DNA from: Ruegeria lacuscaerulensis | GTDB lineage: Bacteria; Pseudomonadota; Alphaproteobacteria; Rhodobacterales; Rhodobacteraceae | Assembly: GCF_013031245.1 (NCBI RefSeq) | Contig: NZ_WPZL01000025.1 | Location: 1-56,681, forward strand | DNA length: 56,681 nucleotides | Direction of reading: 5' to 3' | In this document: positions 33,799-42,677 of the stretch, in pieces | Layout of the letters: each line of letters begins with the position of its first letter | Position numbering within the stretch: position 1 is the first letter of the stretch | Notes under the pieces: generated by a model | Seen by the model: the letters and a program-made list of their open reading frames with translations, nothing else | Databases searched by the model: none | Told to the model about the DNA's origin: nothing | Program-made: the position numbers and the translations under genes

Positions 33799-34602
33799 TC
33801 AGGAATGCTCCTTGGGGTATGTTGAGACTTTGGTTCTTCGGATATCCAGCGCCGGAATCACGCGGCCTTCATGGTGAAAGCACAAGTAATCGACGCCAAA
33901 AGTGTCGCGGACCCGTTCTGGAGTCAGCACCTCGGTAACACGACCGAAGCCTGTGAGCCGCGTGGATTTCATCAGTGCTACGTGGGTGGCAAATTCAGGG
34001 ATCATCACCAGATCGTGGACGATCATCACCACCGTGATTCCCAACTCGGCGACTAAGGACAGCATCCGCCCCTTGGCATCCGGGTCGAGATGATTGGTGG
34101 GTTCGTCCAGAAACAACAGAGAGGGATTCTGCGCCAGCGCCCGAGCAATATGCGCGCGTTGCCGCTCGCCCCCGGACAACACCGCCATCCGCTTGTCTGC
34201 CAGTGCGCCGAGGCCGGTCAGGTCCAGAATTCTGTTAAGTTCCCTGGCGTGTTCATCCGCTGAACGGTCAGCCCAAATCGGGATCTGACCCAAGGCCACG
34301 TAATCCTTCAAAAATAGCCTGCCATCCGGAAGCTCTTGCTGGCTGACGACGGCGATCATGCGGGCACGCTCTTTGGCAGGCATGTGTTTCAGGCAACGCC
34401 CGTTGACCAGTACGTCGCCGAGCACGGGCTCAGCCGTTCCGCACAAAAGGTTCAGCAGCGTTGTTTTCCCCGCTCCGTTCGGCCCGGCAATTGCAAGGAT
34501 GGCCCCTTCTTCAAGCTCGAAGGACGCGGCCTGCAACAGGACGTCACCGCTGAGCGCATAATATTCAAGGTCACGCGCGATGAGGAAAGCAGAGGTCGTC
34601 AT
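33799..34602 (-). CDS. ABC transporter ATPase (BtuD/FecE-like)
   Basis: From the ATG at 34602 the product has 267 residues. The start is supported by ggagga six to seven bases upstream; a longer frame to 34704 lies inside the preceding gene. Walker A is GPNGAGKTT at 40-48, the signature LSGGERQRAHIA is near 143, and Walker B LLFLDEPTNHLDP is near 163. It powers corrinoid uptake. It overlaps the DUF1636 gene by ATGA. Confidence 0.93.
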   Translation of the reverse strand: MTTSAFLIARDLEYYALSGDVLLQAASFELEEGAILAIAGPNGAGKTTLLNLLCGTAEPVLGDVLVNGRCLKHMPAKERARMIAVVSQQELPDGRLFLKDYVALGQIPIWADRSADEHARELNRILDLTGLGALADKRMAVLSGGERQRAHIARALAQNPSLLFLDEPTNHLDPDAKGRMLSLVAELGITVVMIVHDLVMIPEFATHVALMKSTRLTGFGRVTEVLTPERVRDTFGVDYLCFHHEGRVIPALDIRRTKVSTYPKEHS

Positions 34603-34955
34603 GAAGGCTCCTCCAATTGAATTCGAGGCAAACGGGACAGAGTTTTTGTGAAAAGCGGGCGCGGCCGGTCGGTGGCGTTGGTCCACCCGTCCGCACTGTC
34701 GCAATATTGGTGCGCGAATTCGGCGAGAGCTTCCACCTCTTGCTGGGTCTGAATGTCGCCGAACAAGTACTGTGCTTTGCCGATGGCCTGAAACCCGACG
34801 GTCGTTGGCTGTGCGCAGCCCGCCATGCAGTCAGCGGTACGGATAGCAAACCCCGCAGGCAGCTTGCCGATCAACGCGCTGCGCATGGTATCGGCTGGCA
34901 ATGCGCCACTACAGGTCGAACAGATCAGAAGAAGATGGTCAGGTGCTTCTGGCAT
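34599..34955 (-). CDS. DUF1636 metal-binding protein
   Basis: The 118-residue protein has Cys12 and Cys15 (ICSTCSG) and Cys43 and Cys47 (ADCMAGC). This is a thioredoxin-like [2Fe-2S] ferredoxin arrangement characteristic of DUF1636 proteins, which are often encoded with B12 or cobalt genes. It is the first full-size gene after the riboswitch and overlaps the ATPase gene by four bases. A role in metal or corrinoid handling is inferred from that recurring linkage. Confidence 0.85.
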   Translation of the reverse strand: MPEAPDHLLLICSTCSGALPADTMRSALIGKLPAGFAIRTADCMAGCAQPTTVGFQAIGKAQYLFGDIQTQQEVEALAEFAHQYCDSADGWTNATDRPRPLFTKTLSRLPRIQLEEPS

Positions 34956-35025
34956 TGCCCGCTCCGCTTGACCTTAAGCGCGGACAGAAGGTGCCGATCT
35001 TGTAAACACGTATCAGACGTGCCAT
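34939..35025 (-). CDS. Possible 28-residue leader ORF after the cobalamin riboswitch
   Basis: An ATG at 35025 has an excellent ribosome site (ggaaggagg, six bases away). It opens a frame MARLIRVYKIGTFCPRLRSS that ends after 28 codons, overlapping the start of the DUF1636 gene. It is Arg-rich and resembles nothing I know. It could couple translation from the riboswitch-controlled site to the downstream gene, or the site may simply be the regulated ribosome entry. Coding status is uncertain. Confidence 0.45.
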   Translation of the reverse strand: MARLIRVYKIGTFCPRLRSSGAGNARST

Positions 35026-35072
35026 CAAAGCCTCCTTCCAGGACGCCCCGCCCCGGGTTGGTTGAACACATG

Positions 35073-35240
35073 ATGGCAGGTCTCCTGACTTGCGGGTCGT
35101 TGCTTGGCCATCCTTCCCGGTCCGTCAGACCAGTGGTTGTTTGGCGTTGCTCACCGCTTACAGTTGCGGGGGCAGTTACGGACTTGGCGCCAACAGGCAA
35201 ACCGCACCGTATTCCCTTTTCATCCCTTGGGCGCACCATA
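35073..35240 (-). promoter_or_regulatory. Cobalamin (AdoCbl-class) riboswitch
   Basis: On the minus strand the conserved elements occur in order: GGGAATACGGTG, the B12-box-like GCCCCCGCAACTGTAAGCGG, CCACTGG, GGGAAGG and the closing AGTCAGGAGACCTGCC. These are the hallmark blocks of the cobalamin riboswitch. It lies about 50 bp before the strong ribosome site at 35030, so it controls the DUF1636-btuD-btuF-btuC operon, normally switching it off when B12 is plentiful. Confidence 0.95.
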
Positions 35241-35302
35241 GGGGACCATCGGGGGATTGAGTGCCCGAGATCAGCGAATGCGTCAATATTTAATTCATGG
35301 CG

Positions 35303-35960
35303 CTAAGGGTTGGAACTGGCCTGCGGAGAAGTGCTCGTCCAACCCAGAAGCACCAATTCACTAATTACTTCGTCGGCGTGGGCATCGTCACTGTGTATGC
35401 TTTTGAGCATAATTTCATTTGGCGCTTCCGGCCACGCGCGTTCGAGTTCTGCAAGTTTTGCCCGTGCCTCATGCTCTCGCCCAAAAGCTGAAAGTGCCGC
35501 GGTCGCATAGCCCAGTGAAGGAGCGTTCAGGGGATCGTCAAATTGTTTGGCCGCTTCAAACTGGTCAACCGCCTCTTCGATTTCACCAAAGAACGGCGCC
35601 ACCGCCCCCATGAGATCAAGAACCGCCCCGTCATTTGGATCAAGTTGTACGCCGCACCGCCCGAGCATCAAGGCGGCTTGATAATCGCGGGCTGCGAATG
35701 ACACCCAGCTTTTGGCGGATTGGCTCCAGGCCTGATCCTGTGCCAATCGCACGGCTTCGCTCGCGAACTCCATCGCCGCAGTGGCATAATCGGTTTTGGA
35801 ATCCGAGAGAGGGGTGATGACCGTAAGCGTCGCAAGCGCCTGAGCCGCACCGGCATAGCCGCTAAATTAGTCAGCATCCATTCCAATCCCACGCTCAAAT
35901 GCAGAAAGAACGGCCAATTGGCGTGTCAATTTCGATCATCGCCGCTTTCTGGGCGCTCGA
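35303..35960 (-). pseudogene. Remnant of a TPR protein, probably the C-terminus of a cyclase-TPR gene
   Basis: The largest intact piece (35303-35773) encodes TPR-like sequence (AALMLGRCGVQLDPNDGAVL; EEAVDQFEAAKQFDDPLNAP). The same frame continues upstream in good protein style (FSGYAGAAQALATL) but is broken by TAA near 35867; beyond it, LAVLSAFERGIGMDAD continues the homology, then more stops occur. The order resembles the TPR tail of OmpR/cyclase-type receptor proteins. No start codon or promoter is left. Confidence 0.7.
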
Positions 35961-36170
35961 GTGTTTTGCGGGTGCGATTGCATAATGATCATCGTCGAAG
36001 GTTCTTTCATCCTGGTCTTCCTGCCAGCGGAAAAAGTACGGAATTAGGCAACCCGCAACGCTGAAATGTCAGGAAGGCCAGAAGGTGAACCGACGTTTCA
36101 TCGCACCAACAAACCGATGCCGAAAAGTCAGGTGAAAACCTCATTTCCGGGATGTCAGTGACACGTCGGA

Positions 36171-36191
36171 AAAAGACCGCTCACGCGGTCT
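36171..36191 (-). terminator. Hairpin with T-run (minus strand)
   Basis: AGACCGC-TCAC-GCGGTCT is a perfect 7-bp stem; on the minus strand it is followed by TTTTTCC. No minus-strand gene lies upstream of it now, so it may block antisense readthrough or be a relic. About 10 bp to its right a ttgaca (36201-36206) could begin a plus-strand promoter. Confidence 0.5.
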
Positions 36192-36433
36192 ACTATTAGC
36201 TTGACACTTCTTTCGACGGGTGCTTCATACATTGATCTCTGCACCGGAGCTGTGTTTTTCTGAATTCATGCTAATGAGGTGAAATCCTTGGCAGATTTAG
36301 CCGAAAAACCCAATCTCCTCCGGTGTTGGAACAATAAACCGGAGCAAGCAGGTCGCAACCTATGGGCTTCAACGGCACGAAAATACGGATAGCTGCAGCT
36401 TTTTGAGCCCGCTTTGAATCAGAAAGAAATTGA

Positions 36434-38485
36434 GTGAAACCTTTCAAAGATATAGCCACGGATCTTTGCACGACAATAGCTTCCAAAGATGAGTCAAAGG
36501 CGATTCAATCCGGCGACAAATTTCGCAGCTTCGTAAGAACTCAACTCTCGTTAAGGAACTCCAAATCACCTGCGACCGTCTCATCCATTTATAATGAAGT
36601 GATGAACCACCCGGAGCTTTGGAACAAGCTTCCGAAATTTGAAATGAGCGCTAAGGAATTCCAACCGGAGGGCAACGTCCAGTTCGGTATTTCACTTGTT
36701 TCCTGCTGCATGAACCGGAACGACCACCTTGTACAAGCCATTCCGTCCTGGCTGGCTCACCAGGAAATAAACGAACTTATCATCGTGGATTGGAGCTCCG
36801 AAGTTCCCGTCGAGATTTCCCTCAGTGAAGCGGGCATATTCGATCCGAGAATTCGCATACTTCGCGTCGAAGACGAAGGGGCATGGGTTCTTTCCCATGC
36901 GTATAATCTGGGCTTCAGGGCTGCGACCAACGACACGATTGTCAAAGTCGATAGCGACGTGATTCTCGACGGCTCTTTCTTTCGTCAAAACCCTGTTGGC
37001 GAAGGGCAATTTATCGCCGGAAACTGGAGGCTGGCGAAGGAAGGGCAAAGCCACGTCAATGGGTTCTTCGTTGTTGGCCGCAAAGAACTCCTCGGCGTAA
37101 ACGGGTTCAACGAACGTATTGTTACCTACGGTTGGGATGATGACGACCTGTACGAACGCTTGACCAAAGCGGGTGTGCAAAGAGTCGATGTCGACCCTGA
37201 CACAATCCGCCATATAGATCACACCGACATTCGACGCGTCGATCGTTTCAAAGGTAAACCGGTTTGCGGTTGGGACGAAGTACAAGCTCTCCCCCAGTTT
37301 TGGATCCACTTAAACAGAATACTGGAATCGTCGTCAGCGCCCTGGGACTCCACCTACCCGATGGCAAGTTTTCTTTTGCTCGGCGAGTCTGATGATATCC
37401 TGAGATTAAGGCGGAGTTCCCCTTTTGGCGTGGATACTTCCCTTATCGGGACGCGAAAGGAGCGTACCGAAGCAGCTTTCGCGGCGATCCATCAAGTCTT
37501 TGATGGTGTCGTAATCACTTCGACCTCCGAGGCGCTGGACTACGCGCTGTTAACCCGCCCGCTAAAAGACGCTATCGTGGTAACCGGCCAAATTTCACTG
37601 CATCCAGAGGAAGAGGATGGTGAAGTTTCAGTGCCCTTGGGGCACAATACTCGCAAGCCTAAGCTCATAATCGATGCCCAGCATGGTTTGGGAAACCGAC
37701 TACGAGCGATCACTTCTGCATATGGATTTTCAACCGTTCACGACCGTGAACTCGTAATCCGATGGATCCGAGACGATCACTGCGATTGCAGCTTCGAAAG
37801 TTTGTTTGATTTTGATGGTGAAGTCGAAAGCGACAATAGTACAGATCCTGAAAATGCTCTGACTGTCGATCTGATGAACAAGGCGTTCAGAGATTCTTTT
37901 ACCCCCGACACATTGGCTCGGACAAATCGAAATGTTGTCATCCAGTCCGCGTACAAGTTTACGGGCGGTCAGCCGTACCACAAAATTGAACGTGAGTTTT
38001 TGCACACGTTAAAACCAAGCGCCGATGTCCAGGAAATGATTGATTCCGTCAGGAGCCCGAACGATGTTGCCGCCCATATTCGAATGAATGGGGGAGCGGC
38101 CACCGATCCTCATGGTGACGTTGCGGGAGACTGGTCCAAAATTGAAGACGAAATAGCCAGACGCGCCCGAAGCAGATCCCACTATGGCTATTTCTTTAAG
38201 CGCCTTGAGGAATTGTTTGGAGATACGGAAAACTCAACGATTTTTCTGGCCTCGGACAATTCAGAAACCTACGAAGCGTTTGCTTCCAAATACGGTGATC
38301 GCGTTTCTTTCCTCTCCAGGTCGGTATTCGACCGGTCGGAAACACAACTCAAGTATGCTCTCGCGGACATGATTTTGCTTTCCCGTGCTCCGGTATTGCT
38401 GGGAAGCAATTGGAGTTCCTTTACTGAAGTTGCGCATTCGATGTCAAAAAACCAAAGGCTGGAAATGTCAGGGACGCACTTTTGA
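36434..38485 (+). CDS. Two-domain glycosyltransferase: GT-A family 2-like plus fucosyltransferase-like
   Basis: The 683-residue protein begins at GTG; no ATG is near. After an 80-residue N-terminal helical part, a GT-A domain (about 84-300) shows GISLVSCCMNRN, IIVDWSS, VKVDSDVIL (DxD-type metal site near 173-175) and GWDDDDLYERL near 234. The C-terminal part (about 410-680) begins DAQHGLGNRLRAI, a motif of NodZ/O-fucosyltransferase-like GT-B enzymes, and has VAAHIRMNGG, FLASDNSETYEAF and LSRAPVLLGSNWSSFTEVA. The fusion suggests two successive sugar transfers, the second possibly from GDP-fucose or a related donor. It lies in a block with an unknown protein and a sulfotransferase, so surface polysaccharide or glycoprotein decoration is likely. 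Confidence 0.85.
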   Translation: MKPFKDIATDLCTTIASKDESKAIQSGDKFRSFVRTQLSLRNSKSPATVSSIYNEVMNHPELWNKLPKFEMSAKEFQPEGNVQFGISLVSCCMNRNDHLVQAIPSWLAHQEINELIIVDWSSEVPVEISLSEAGIFDPRIRILRVEDEGAWVLSHAYNLGFRAATNDTIVKVDSDVILDGSFFRQNPVGEGQFIAGNWRLAKEGQSHVNGFFVVGRKELLGVNGFNERIVTYGWDDDDLYERLTKAGVQRVDVDPDTIRHIDHTDIRRVDRFKGKPVCGWDEVQALPQFWIHLNRILESSSAPWDSTYPMASFLLLGESDDILRLRRSSPFGVDTSLIGTRKERTEAAFAAIHQVFDGVVITSTSEALDYALLTRPLKDAIVVTGQISLHPEEEDGEVSVPLGHNTRKPKLIIDAQHGLGNRLRAITSAYGFSTVHDRELVIRWIRDDHCDCSFESLFDFDGEVESDNSTDPENALTVDLMNKAFRDSFTPDTLARTNRNVVIQSAYKFTGGQPYHKIEREFLHTLKPSADVQEMIDSVRSPNDVAAHIRMNGGAATDPHGDVAGDWSKIEDEIARRARSRSHYGYFFKRLEELFGDTENSTIFLASDNSETYEAFASKYGDRVSFLSRSVFDRSETQLKYALADMILLSRAPVLLGSNWSSFTEVAHSMSKNQRLEMSGTHF

Positions 38486-38555
38486 TGTGGTCCCTGATGG
38501 AACAACCGCGCAATTCTACCCCCACGAAACTGCCTTCTAGAGCGTAGAAATCCTT

Positions 38556-39419
38556 ATGACTGAAAACGAAATAAAAAGCCTAGCAGTTAAACAGGTGATT
38601 TCGGCGTGTAAGCAGCAAGTAGACGAAGTTATTGTCCTTGAGGGCCGTCATCAGACGAAATGGTGCGAGGCTTACGCGCAAAATGGCATTTCTCGTGTTA
38701 CACGCACTTCTTTCGACACGCTTATACAATCAACTGCTCAGCAACAATCTGAAGGTGGTGGTTTGCGTATTGTTCACGCAACGAGGGGTATTCCCGCATC
38801 CAGCCTCAGCGAAGCCGAACAAAGCGTAAGTCAGATTACAAGTGTTGCAGATATAATTGTCTTTTCTCCGGTTCCGGTAACAGAACAAGAATCCCAGGAT
38901 TTGCTGATTTCCTGGCCAAGTTTTTGGGCTATGCTATTCTTGGCGGAGGGATATCTGCTACGGGATGCGATACGGCCAAAGATCTGGCACAATAACTGTA
39001 ACGATTGGGAAAGCTTGCAAAGCACGGTAGTCTTCACAAGAAATGGTTTCGACGGCTTTTCGATGGACGCCGAGGCTGGCTGCGTCGGTTCGGTTGTTGA
39101 CTTCGTTCACCCCTCAATCCTTGAGGAAAACCTAAGAGGCCTTTCTGCTCTTCAAATGAGCAACTTGATAAAACCAGGCTTCCCCAGTGCGTCCCCAAGT
39201 CCTGTTGTGTCCGTTGGTTCCGGTGCTTCCGAAGATACAACGCCACAAATCTATTTGGCCCTCCCCAAGCGATACTCAAAGAGAGAATATGAGACTAAGA
39301 TTCTTCAGGAACGCCGTGCATGGTGGAAAATAGCGCTTCGTTCACCCTGGCGTTATTCTTATTGGGGAGATCTTTGGCGGTTCCAGCGACGAAGCAAACG
39401 CATGCTAAAGATAAAATAG
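38556..39419 (+). CDS. Unknown protein of the glycan block
   Basis: The 287-residue soluble protein is not recognised. Its N-terminal part (VDEVIVLEGRHQTKWCEAYAQNG) and RIVHATRGIPASSLSEAEQ suggest an alpha/beta fold such as a nucleotide-sugar or methyltransferase-like domain, but no diagnostic motif is present. The C-terminus is strongly basic and aromatic (RRAWWKIALRSPWRYSYWGD... RMLKIK), often seen in glycosyltransferases at the membrane surface. It lies 70 bp after the double glycosyltransferase and 40 bp before the sulfotransferase, all co-directional. Confidence 0.65.
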   Translation: MTENEIKSLAVKQVISACKQQVDEVIVLEGRHQTKWCEAYAQNGISRVTRTSFDTLIQSTAQQQSEGGGLRIVHATRGIPASSLSEAEQSVSQITSVADIIVFSPVPVTEQESQDLLISWPSFWAMLFLAEGYLLRDAIRPKIWHNNCNDWESLQSTVVFTRNGFDGFSMDAEAGCVGSVVDFVHPSILEENLRGLSALQMSNLIKPGFPSASPSPVVSVGSGASEDTTPQIYLALPKRYSKREYETKILQERRAWWKIALRSPWRYSYWGDLWRFQRRSKRMLKIK

Positions 39420-39459
39420 TTTCAGGTTCACGACACAACGCCCATATGGAGCGAGAACA

Positions 39460-40287
39460 TTGACAATGACGCCGATTGAAAAAAAACAAAACGTAAAAAA
39501 GAGAACTTTTGAAAACTTCATATTCTTGGAAGAACAGAATATTGTTTTTGGGTATGTTCCAAAAGTCGCTTGTACAAACTGGAAAGTATTGATCCGAAGG
39601 CTGCAAGGGCACTCAGATTATGAAAACAAACAAATAGCACATGACAGGAAGAAATCCGGATTCAGATTTTTAGATCGCACATCAGAAGCTGACACCAAAA
39701 TACTGATGGACAATGACGTACAAAAAATCGCATTTGTACGAAATCCATATTCACGTGTTCTGTCTGCTTACCTGGATAAAATTGACAGGATTAATAAGAA
39801 TAAAAATAACGCGAACAGCAACGACTTTTTTGTTTCAATTTATAATGATATCATTAACTTTCGTGAAAGTTCCGAGCGTAATTCGTTTGCGCAAAAGGTG
39901 TTGGACCGTTTTAACCACTCCGAGGGACGCCCCATTGATTTCCTGACGTTTCTTCAGTGGATCAAGGCCAATCAGTCGCATTCGTGGATTGCGCAAGATG
40001 AACATTGGGCCCCTCAATCAGATATTCTGAGATACCCCACAATCAAAATAGATTTTCTTGGTCGGTTCGAGAACCTTGGCAAGGACGCCGAAATTGCGTT
40101 GCGCATGATGGGCGCAGATTTTGGTTTTCCGAGTCAAAACGAAATAGGATTTAAGGCAACCCGTGCAACCTCTCAGTTGAAAGAATTTTACAGCGATGCG
40201 CACATCGAATTAGTGAATGAGCTTTATTCATCCGATTTTGACGCATACGGTTATAGTCGCGGAGAAATAGACTATATCACTCGATAG
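39460..40287 (+). CDS. Sulfotransferase family 2-like (carbohydrate sulfotransferase)
   Basis: The 275-residue protein has the PAPS 5'-phosphosulfate site FGYVPKVACTNWK (30-42) and the 3'-phosphate site FVRNPYSRVLSAYLDKI near 92-108, the paired signatures of HNK-1/chondroitin-type sulfotransferases. The TTG at 39460 is 8 bases from a ggag site; an ATG two codons later is also possible. No membrane anchor is present. The gene is markedly AT-rich against its neighbours and Lys/Asn-rich in its product, which suggests recent transfer. It probably sulfates the glycan built by the upstream enzymes. Confidence 0.9.
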   Translation: MTMTPIEKKQNVKKRTFENFIFLEEQNIVFGYVPKVACTNWKVLIRRLQGHSDYENKQIAHDRKKSGFRFLDRTSEADTKILMDNDVQKIAFVRNPYSRVLSAYLDKIDRINKNKNNANSNDFFVSIYNDIINFRESSERNSFAQKVLDRFNHSEGRPIDFLTFLQWIKANQSHSWIAQDEHWAPQSDILRYPTIKIDFLGRFENLGKDAEIALRMMGADFGFPSQNEIGFKATRATSQLKEFYSDAHIELVNELYSSDFDAYGYSRGEIDYITR

Positions 40288-40707
40288 TTCGATATTTGCT
40301 TCACAATGTCAGGGCCGCGTTTCTAATCAGAACCCTGAAATTCCACCGGGCTTCTGCGGGTTCCGCCAACCAAACGACGGCGGTTAAAAGGCAAGGTCCC
40401 CCGACAAATACGTCATATAGATGGCTAATTGGCTGGGACTTGACTTTAAGGCGATAGACATACCCAGACGTTGTGGTGAGGTTGCTCGAAAATCAACTCC
40501 GGTCGGTGTTTGCGCAATCTCTGAACTATCAGCCACGATGATTGAGCTGAAGCGCTATCCCGGCAAGAATGTAGGTGAAGAACACCACATCCTCAGCCTC
40601 TTCAGTTTAAAACGTTTAAAAATCTAACAACTGCGTTGAAGTTCGCCTGTTGCAGAATGACAGCATTCTAATACCACTGCAGCGATCTCTCAGCCGCCTG
40701 GTGGCCA
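40288..40707. other. Intergenic region between the sulfotransferase and tadC
   Basis: No gene is supported. A 68-codon frame at 40421-40627 starts MANWLGLDF, faintly like a sulfotransferase C-terminus, but lacks a ribosome site and may be a relic. Both flanking genes end here, so terminators are expected; none is clear. Confidence 0.45.
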
Positions 40708-41694
40708 TCACCCAAACATATTCATCCAGCGGATCATCATCGGCGCCAGGCAAATCAGCAATAATACCGGCATCATGCATATGGCCATCACGGCGGACAT
40801 TTGCACCGGAAGACGGTTGGCTTTTTCTTGAGCGCGAAGCTCGCGATCCAATCGCATATCAGTAGCAAATCTGCGCAACGATGCAGATATGCTGGTGCCG
40901 TATTGATTGGATTGCAGGAACGCGTTTGCGAACGAATTCACCTCATCAATGCCGACGCGTTCCGCCATGTCCATAAAGGCGGCCTGACGTTCCTTGCCGG
41001 CTTGCAGTTCCAGTTGGAGAATTGTGAACTCCTGAGAAATTTCCGGTGCGGCGTGCGCCATCTCGTGCGACACACGCACCATCGCCGCGTCAAATCCCAA
41101 TCCGGCCTCAATCGCCACTTGTAACAGGTCCAACGCATTCGGAAGGCTGTGTTCGATCGCCTGACGGCGTTTTTTTATCCGGTATCGCAGCCAGAGGGCT
41201 GGGCCATAAAACCCGGCCACCATCAAAGCAGTCACAATCTGCAATGCGTTCACCCATGTGATGCCCTGCAAGAGATTTGCGATCCGAAACTGAACCTGAG
41301 TTTCTATCGGCAGCGCCAAGGTCAGCACGAATACCGTCGGCAGCACGAACCCCATGACGACGCGAAACAAATAGAAAGTACGAATGGCATGTTTGCGCTG
41401 AACGCCAGCCTGTTTCAGCAGCCTGCCGATTCTGGAACGTTCACGTTTGGACGTGGGTACAAATGCCTTGAGTAGCCCGTGCGGATCACTGTTATCCCCT
41501 TGAATAAGGTCAAAATCCGCCCCGTGCCCCCGCGATATCGACCCAACACGCATGCGGCGTGCAGCCGTGTCATCGCTTGCGGCCATGCCAGAGACCCCAA
41601 GGACCACAAAAAATATACTTACAGCAATAGCGCCCAGCAAAAGATACTGCAGGGGCAGATTTTGGTCACCCAGAAAATCTTGAAAATATTCCAT
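40708..41694 (-). CDS. tadC: Tad pilus inner-membrane platform protein TadC
   Basis: The 328-residue protein is a type II secretion F-domain protein: N-terminal membrane helix (about 18-36), paired helices near 118-170 and a C-terminal pair (MSAVMAICMMPVLLLICLAPMMI). The cytoplasmic four-helix GspF-like unit contains ALDLLQVAIEAGLGFDAAM. With TadB it forms the platform for the CpaF ATPase. It is the last gene of the operon, 14 bp after tadB. Confidence 0.92.
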   Translation of the reverse strand: MEYFQDFLGDQNLPLQYLLLGAIAVSIFFVVLGVSGMAASDDTAARRMRVGSISRGHGADFDLIQGDNSDPHGLLKAFVPTSKRERSRIGRLLKQAGVQRKHAIRTFYLFRVVMGFVLPTVFVLTLALPIETQVQFRIANLLQGITWVNALQIVTALMVAGFYGPALWLRYRIKKRRQAIEHSLPNALDLLQVAIEAGLGFDAAMVRVSHEMAHAAPEISQEFTILQLELQAGKERQAAFMDMAERVGIDEVNSFANAFLQSNQYGTSISASLRRFATDMRLDRELRAQEKANRLPVQMSAVMAICMMPVLLLICLAPMMIRWMNMFG

Positions 41695-41708
41695 TTTTCC
41701 ACTCCCGG

Positions 41709-42677
41709 TCAGAACTTAAACTTGACGAGCCGTCTCAGAATGAGCCCCTGCGCGAGGATCAGGCCGATGATCATGTATGCGAAATAGGGAAACAGCGGAT
41801 CGTTTCGGACATCGCCGTAAAACGAAGGCGTTGAAAGCTCGATCGAGAGGTAGATAAACACCGGCAGGATCGTGAGAATAAGACCACTCAAACGACCCTC
41901 GGCAGAGATCGCCTTGATTTTCTTCTGCATGGTTTGACGGTCTCTGATTACCTGAGAAAGAATGCCCAGTATCCGAGCAAGATTACCGCCGGTCCCGTGC
42001 TGAATGCCGATGCTGACCGCAAGGTAATTAGCATCCTCGGTTCCCACGCGTTTCGAAAAATCCTGAAACGCTGTTGCAACGTCATCGCCGTAGTTGATCT
42101 GGTCTTGAATAATGCCAAATTCCGAACCGATTGGATCCGGAAGGTCCGTCGCCACATTCCCGACCGTTACGGCTACGGGATGACCAACCTTGAGACCGCG
42201 GGCCATCAGATCCAAAGCATCCGGAAGCTGTTTTGTGAGCTTGTTGGATCGGGCATCTTTCATAGCGACCAACGCGATTAACGGTAGTGCCGTGGCGAGA
42301 ATGGCGCTCAATGCCAAAGCAAGCTCCGGTGCAAGATAGCGGGACGCGGCAACAAAGAGCACCGCGGCAAAGAAAGCGACGGCAAAAACGACTGAAATCG
42401 GGCTGATCGTCACTCCGGCCTGTACAAGCAGGCGACGAAAGCGGGCGATAACTCCGGGATTTTCACCAGTAGCAGACATCGCGGGGTCACGCAGCAATTG
42501 CAAAACCTGATCGGTCGAAGCTCCGCCCTGGATCATTTTCATGCGGCGGTTTCTGGCCTCTCTGGATGTTTCCTTGCGCAGAAAAAACTGCTGAACGCCT
42601 TCGTAAACCAGCAATACGCCAAGGAAAATCGAAATATAGATCAGAATATTCAGTGTATTTGGCTGTAGGTCTATCAT
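41709..42677 (-). CDS. tadB: Tad pilus inner-membrane platform protein TadB
   Basis: From the ATG at 42677 the product has 322 residues, beginning MIDLQPNTLNILIYISIFLG. This start is chosen because it overlaps the cpaF stop by ATGA; the longer frame lies inside cpaF. It has an F-domain with LPDALDLMARGLKVGHPVAV and ILSQVIRDRQTMQKKIKAIS motifs, and flanking membrane helices. It partners TadC. Confidence 0.92.
   Translation of the reverse strand: MIDLQPNTLNILIYISIFLGVLLVYEGVQQFFLRKETSREARNRRMKMIQGGASTDQVLQLLRDPAMSATGENPGVIARFRRLLVQAGVTISPISVVFAVAFFAAVLFVAASRYLAPELALALSAILATALPLIALVAMKDARSNKLTKQLPDALDLMARGLKVGHPVAVTVGNVATDLPDPIGSEFGIIQDQINYGDDVATAFQDFSKRVGTEDANYLAVSIGIQHGTGGNLARILGILSQVIRDRQTMQKKIKAISAEGRLSGLILTILPVFIYLSIELSTPSFYGDVRNDPLFPYFAYMIIGLILAQGLILRRLVKFKF

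Noticed and set aside
40421..40627. 68-codon frame starting MANWLGLDF
   Set aside because: Only a faint likeness to a sulfotransferase end; no ribosome site and isolated between two terminated genes.
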